Of a stretch of DNA of 64,000 nt, positions 63,987-64,000 are shown one piece after another. Positions within the stretch are counted from its first letter, which is position 1. Each line of letters begins with the position of its first letter. The position numbers were made by a program, and so were the translations under genes. The stretch spans positions 21,909 to 85,908 of the forward strand of contig CALLVX010000034.1 in assembly GCA_938010765.1 (NCBI GenBank), read 5' to 3'. This stretch comes from an uncultured Flavobacteriaceae bacterium. GTDB lineage: Bacteria > Bacteroidota > Bacteroidia > Flavobacteriales > Flavobacteriaceae. Below the pieces are notes generated by a model. That model did not search any database. It was not told the origin of the DNA and saw only the letters and a list, made by a program, of their open reading frames with translations.

Positions 63987-64000
63987 CCTATATAATTCCT

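Noticed and set aside
1-64000. CRISPR arrays, tRNA/rRNA genes, IS elements or integrases
   Set aside because: No regularly spaced repeats, no rRNA-like stretches, no cloverleaf noticed, and no transposase/integrase motifs in the ORFs.

Overview
The window looks like Bacteroidota (Flavobacteriaceae-like) accessory DNA with three blocks. (1) About 1.7-38.2 kb, all on the minus strand: a complete-looking extracellular contractile injection system (eCIS). It encodes a DUF4255/Afp16-like protein, a putative cap-adaptor protein, sheath, two Cys-rich helical proteins, two tube proteins, DUF5908, a LysM/Afp7-like protein, a VgrG/Afp8-like spike, PAAR, gp25, giant Afp11-like and Afp12-like baseplate proteins, a tape measure protein, three DUF4157 candidate effectors, LRR and beta-sandwich proteins, a vanadium haloperoxidase-like protein, a ParA ATPase, an AAA+ ATPase and a YegP protein. 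The Afp12-like protein appears to be expanded by tandem beta-beta-beta-alpha repeats. (2) About 38.4-44.7 kb: a LuxR regulator, an M19-like amidohydrolase and a multi-TM patatin-like phospholipase. (3) About 44.8-64 kb: a conflict/defense-like region. It holds a tightly coupled five-gene operon (TIR; large helical protein with a possible degenerate NTPase; SPFH-like protein; MotA/ZorA-like; MotB/OmpA/ZorB-like), a histidine kinase/response regulator operon, a caspase-caspase-RipA-TIR-like operon, and a second HK/RR pair. The strongest novelty candidates are the Zorya-like TIR operon, in which the TIR C-terminus and the neighbouring protein's N-terminus share a RHIM/amyloid-like 'NKGGIQI' motif, and a palindrome AATCCCY-N6-GGGKATTTT that sits upstream of four different units and could tie them into one regulon. 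The left edge contains a chimeric debris zone with a decayed GH30 glycosidase C-terminus and a duplicated exonuclease fragment. All family calls are by eye; no searches were run.
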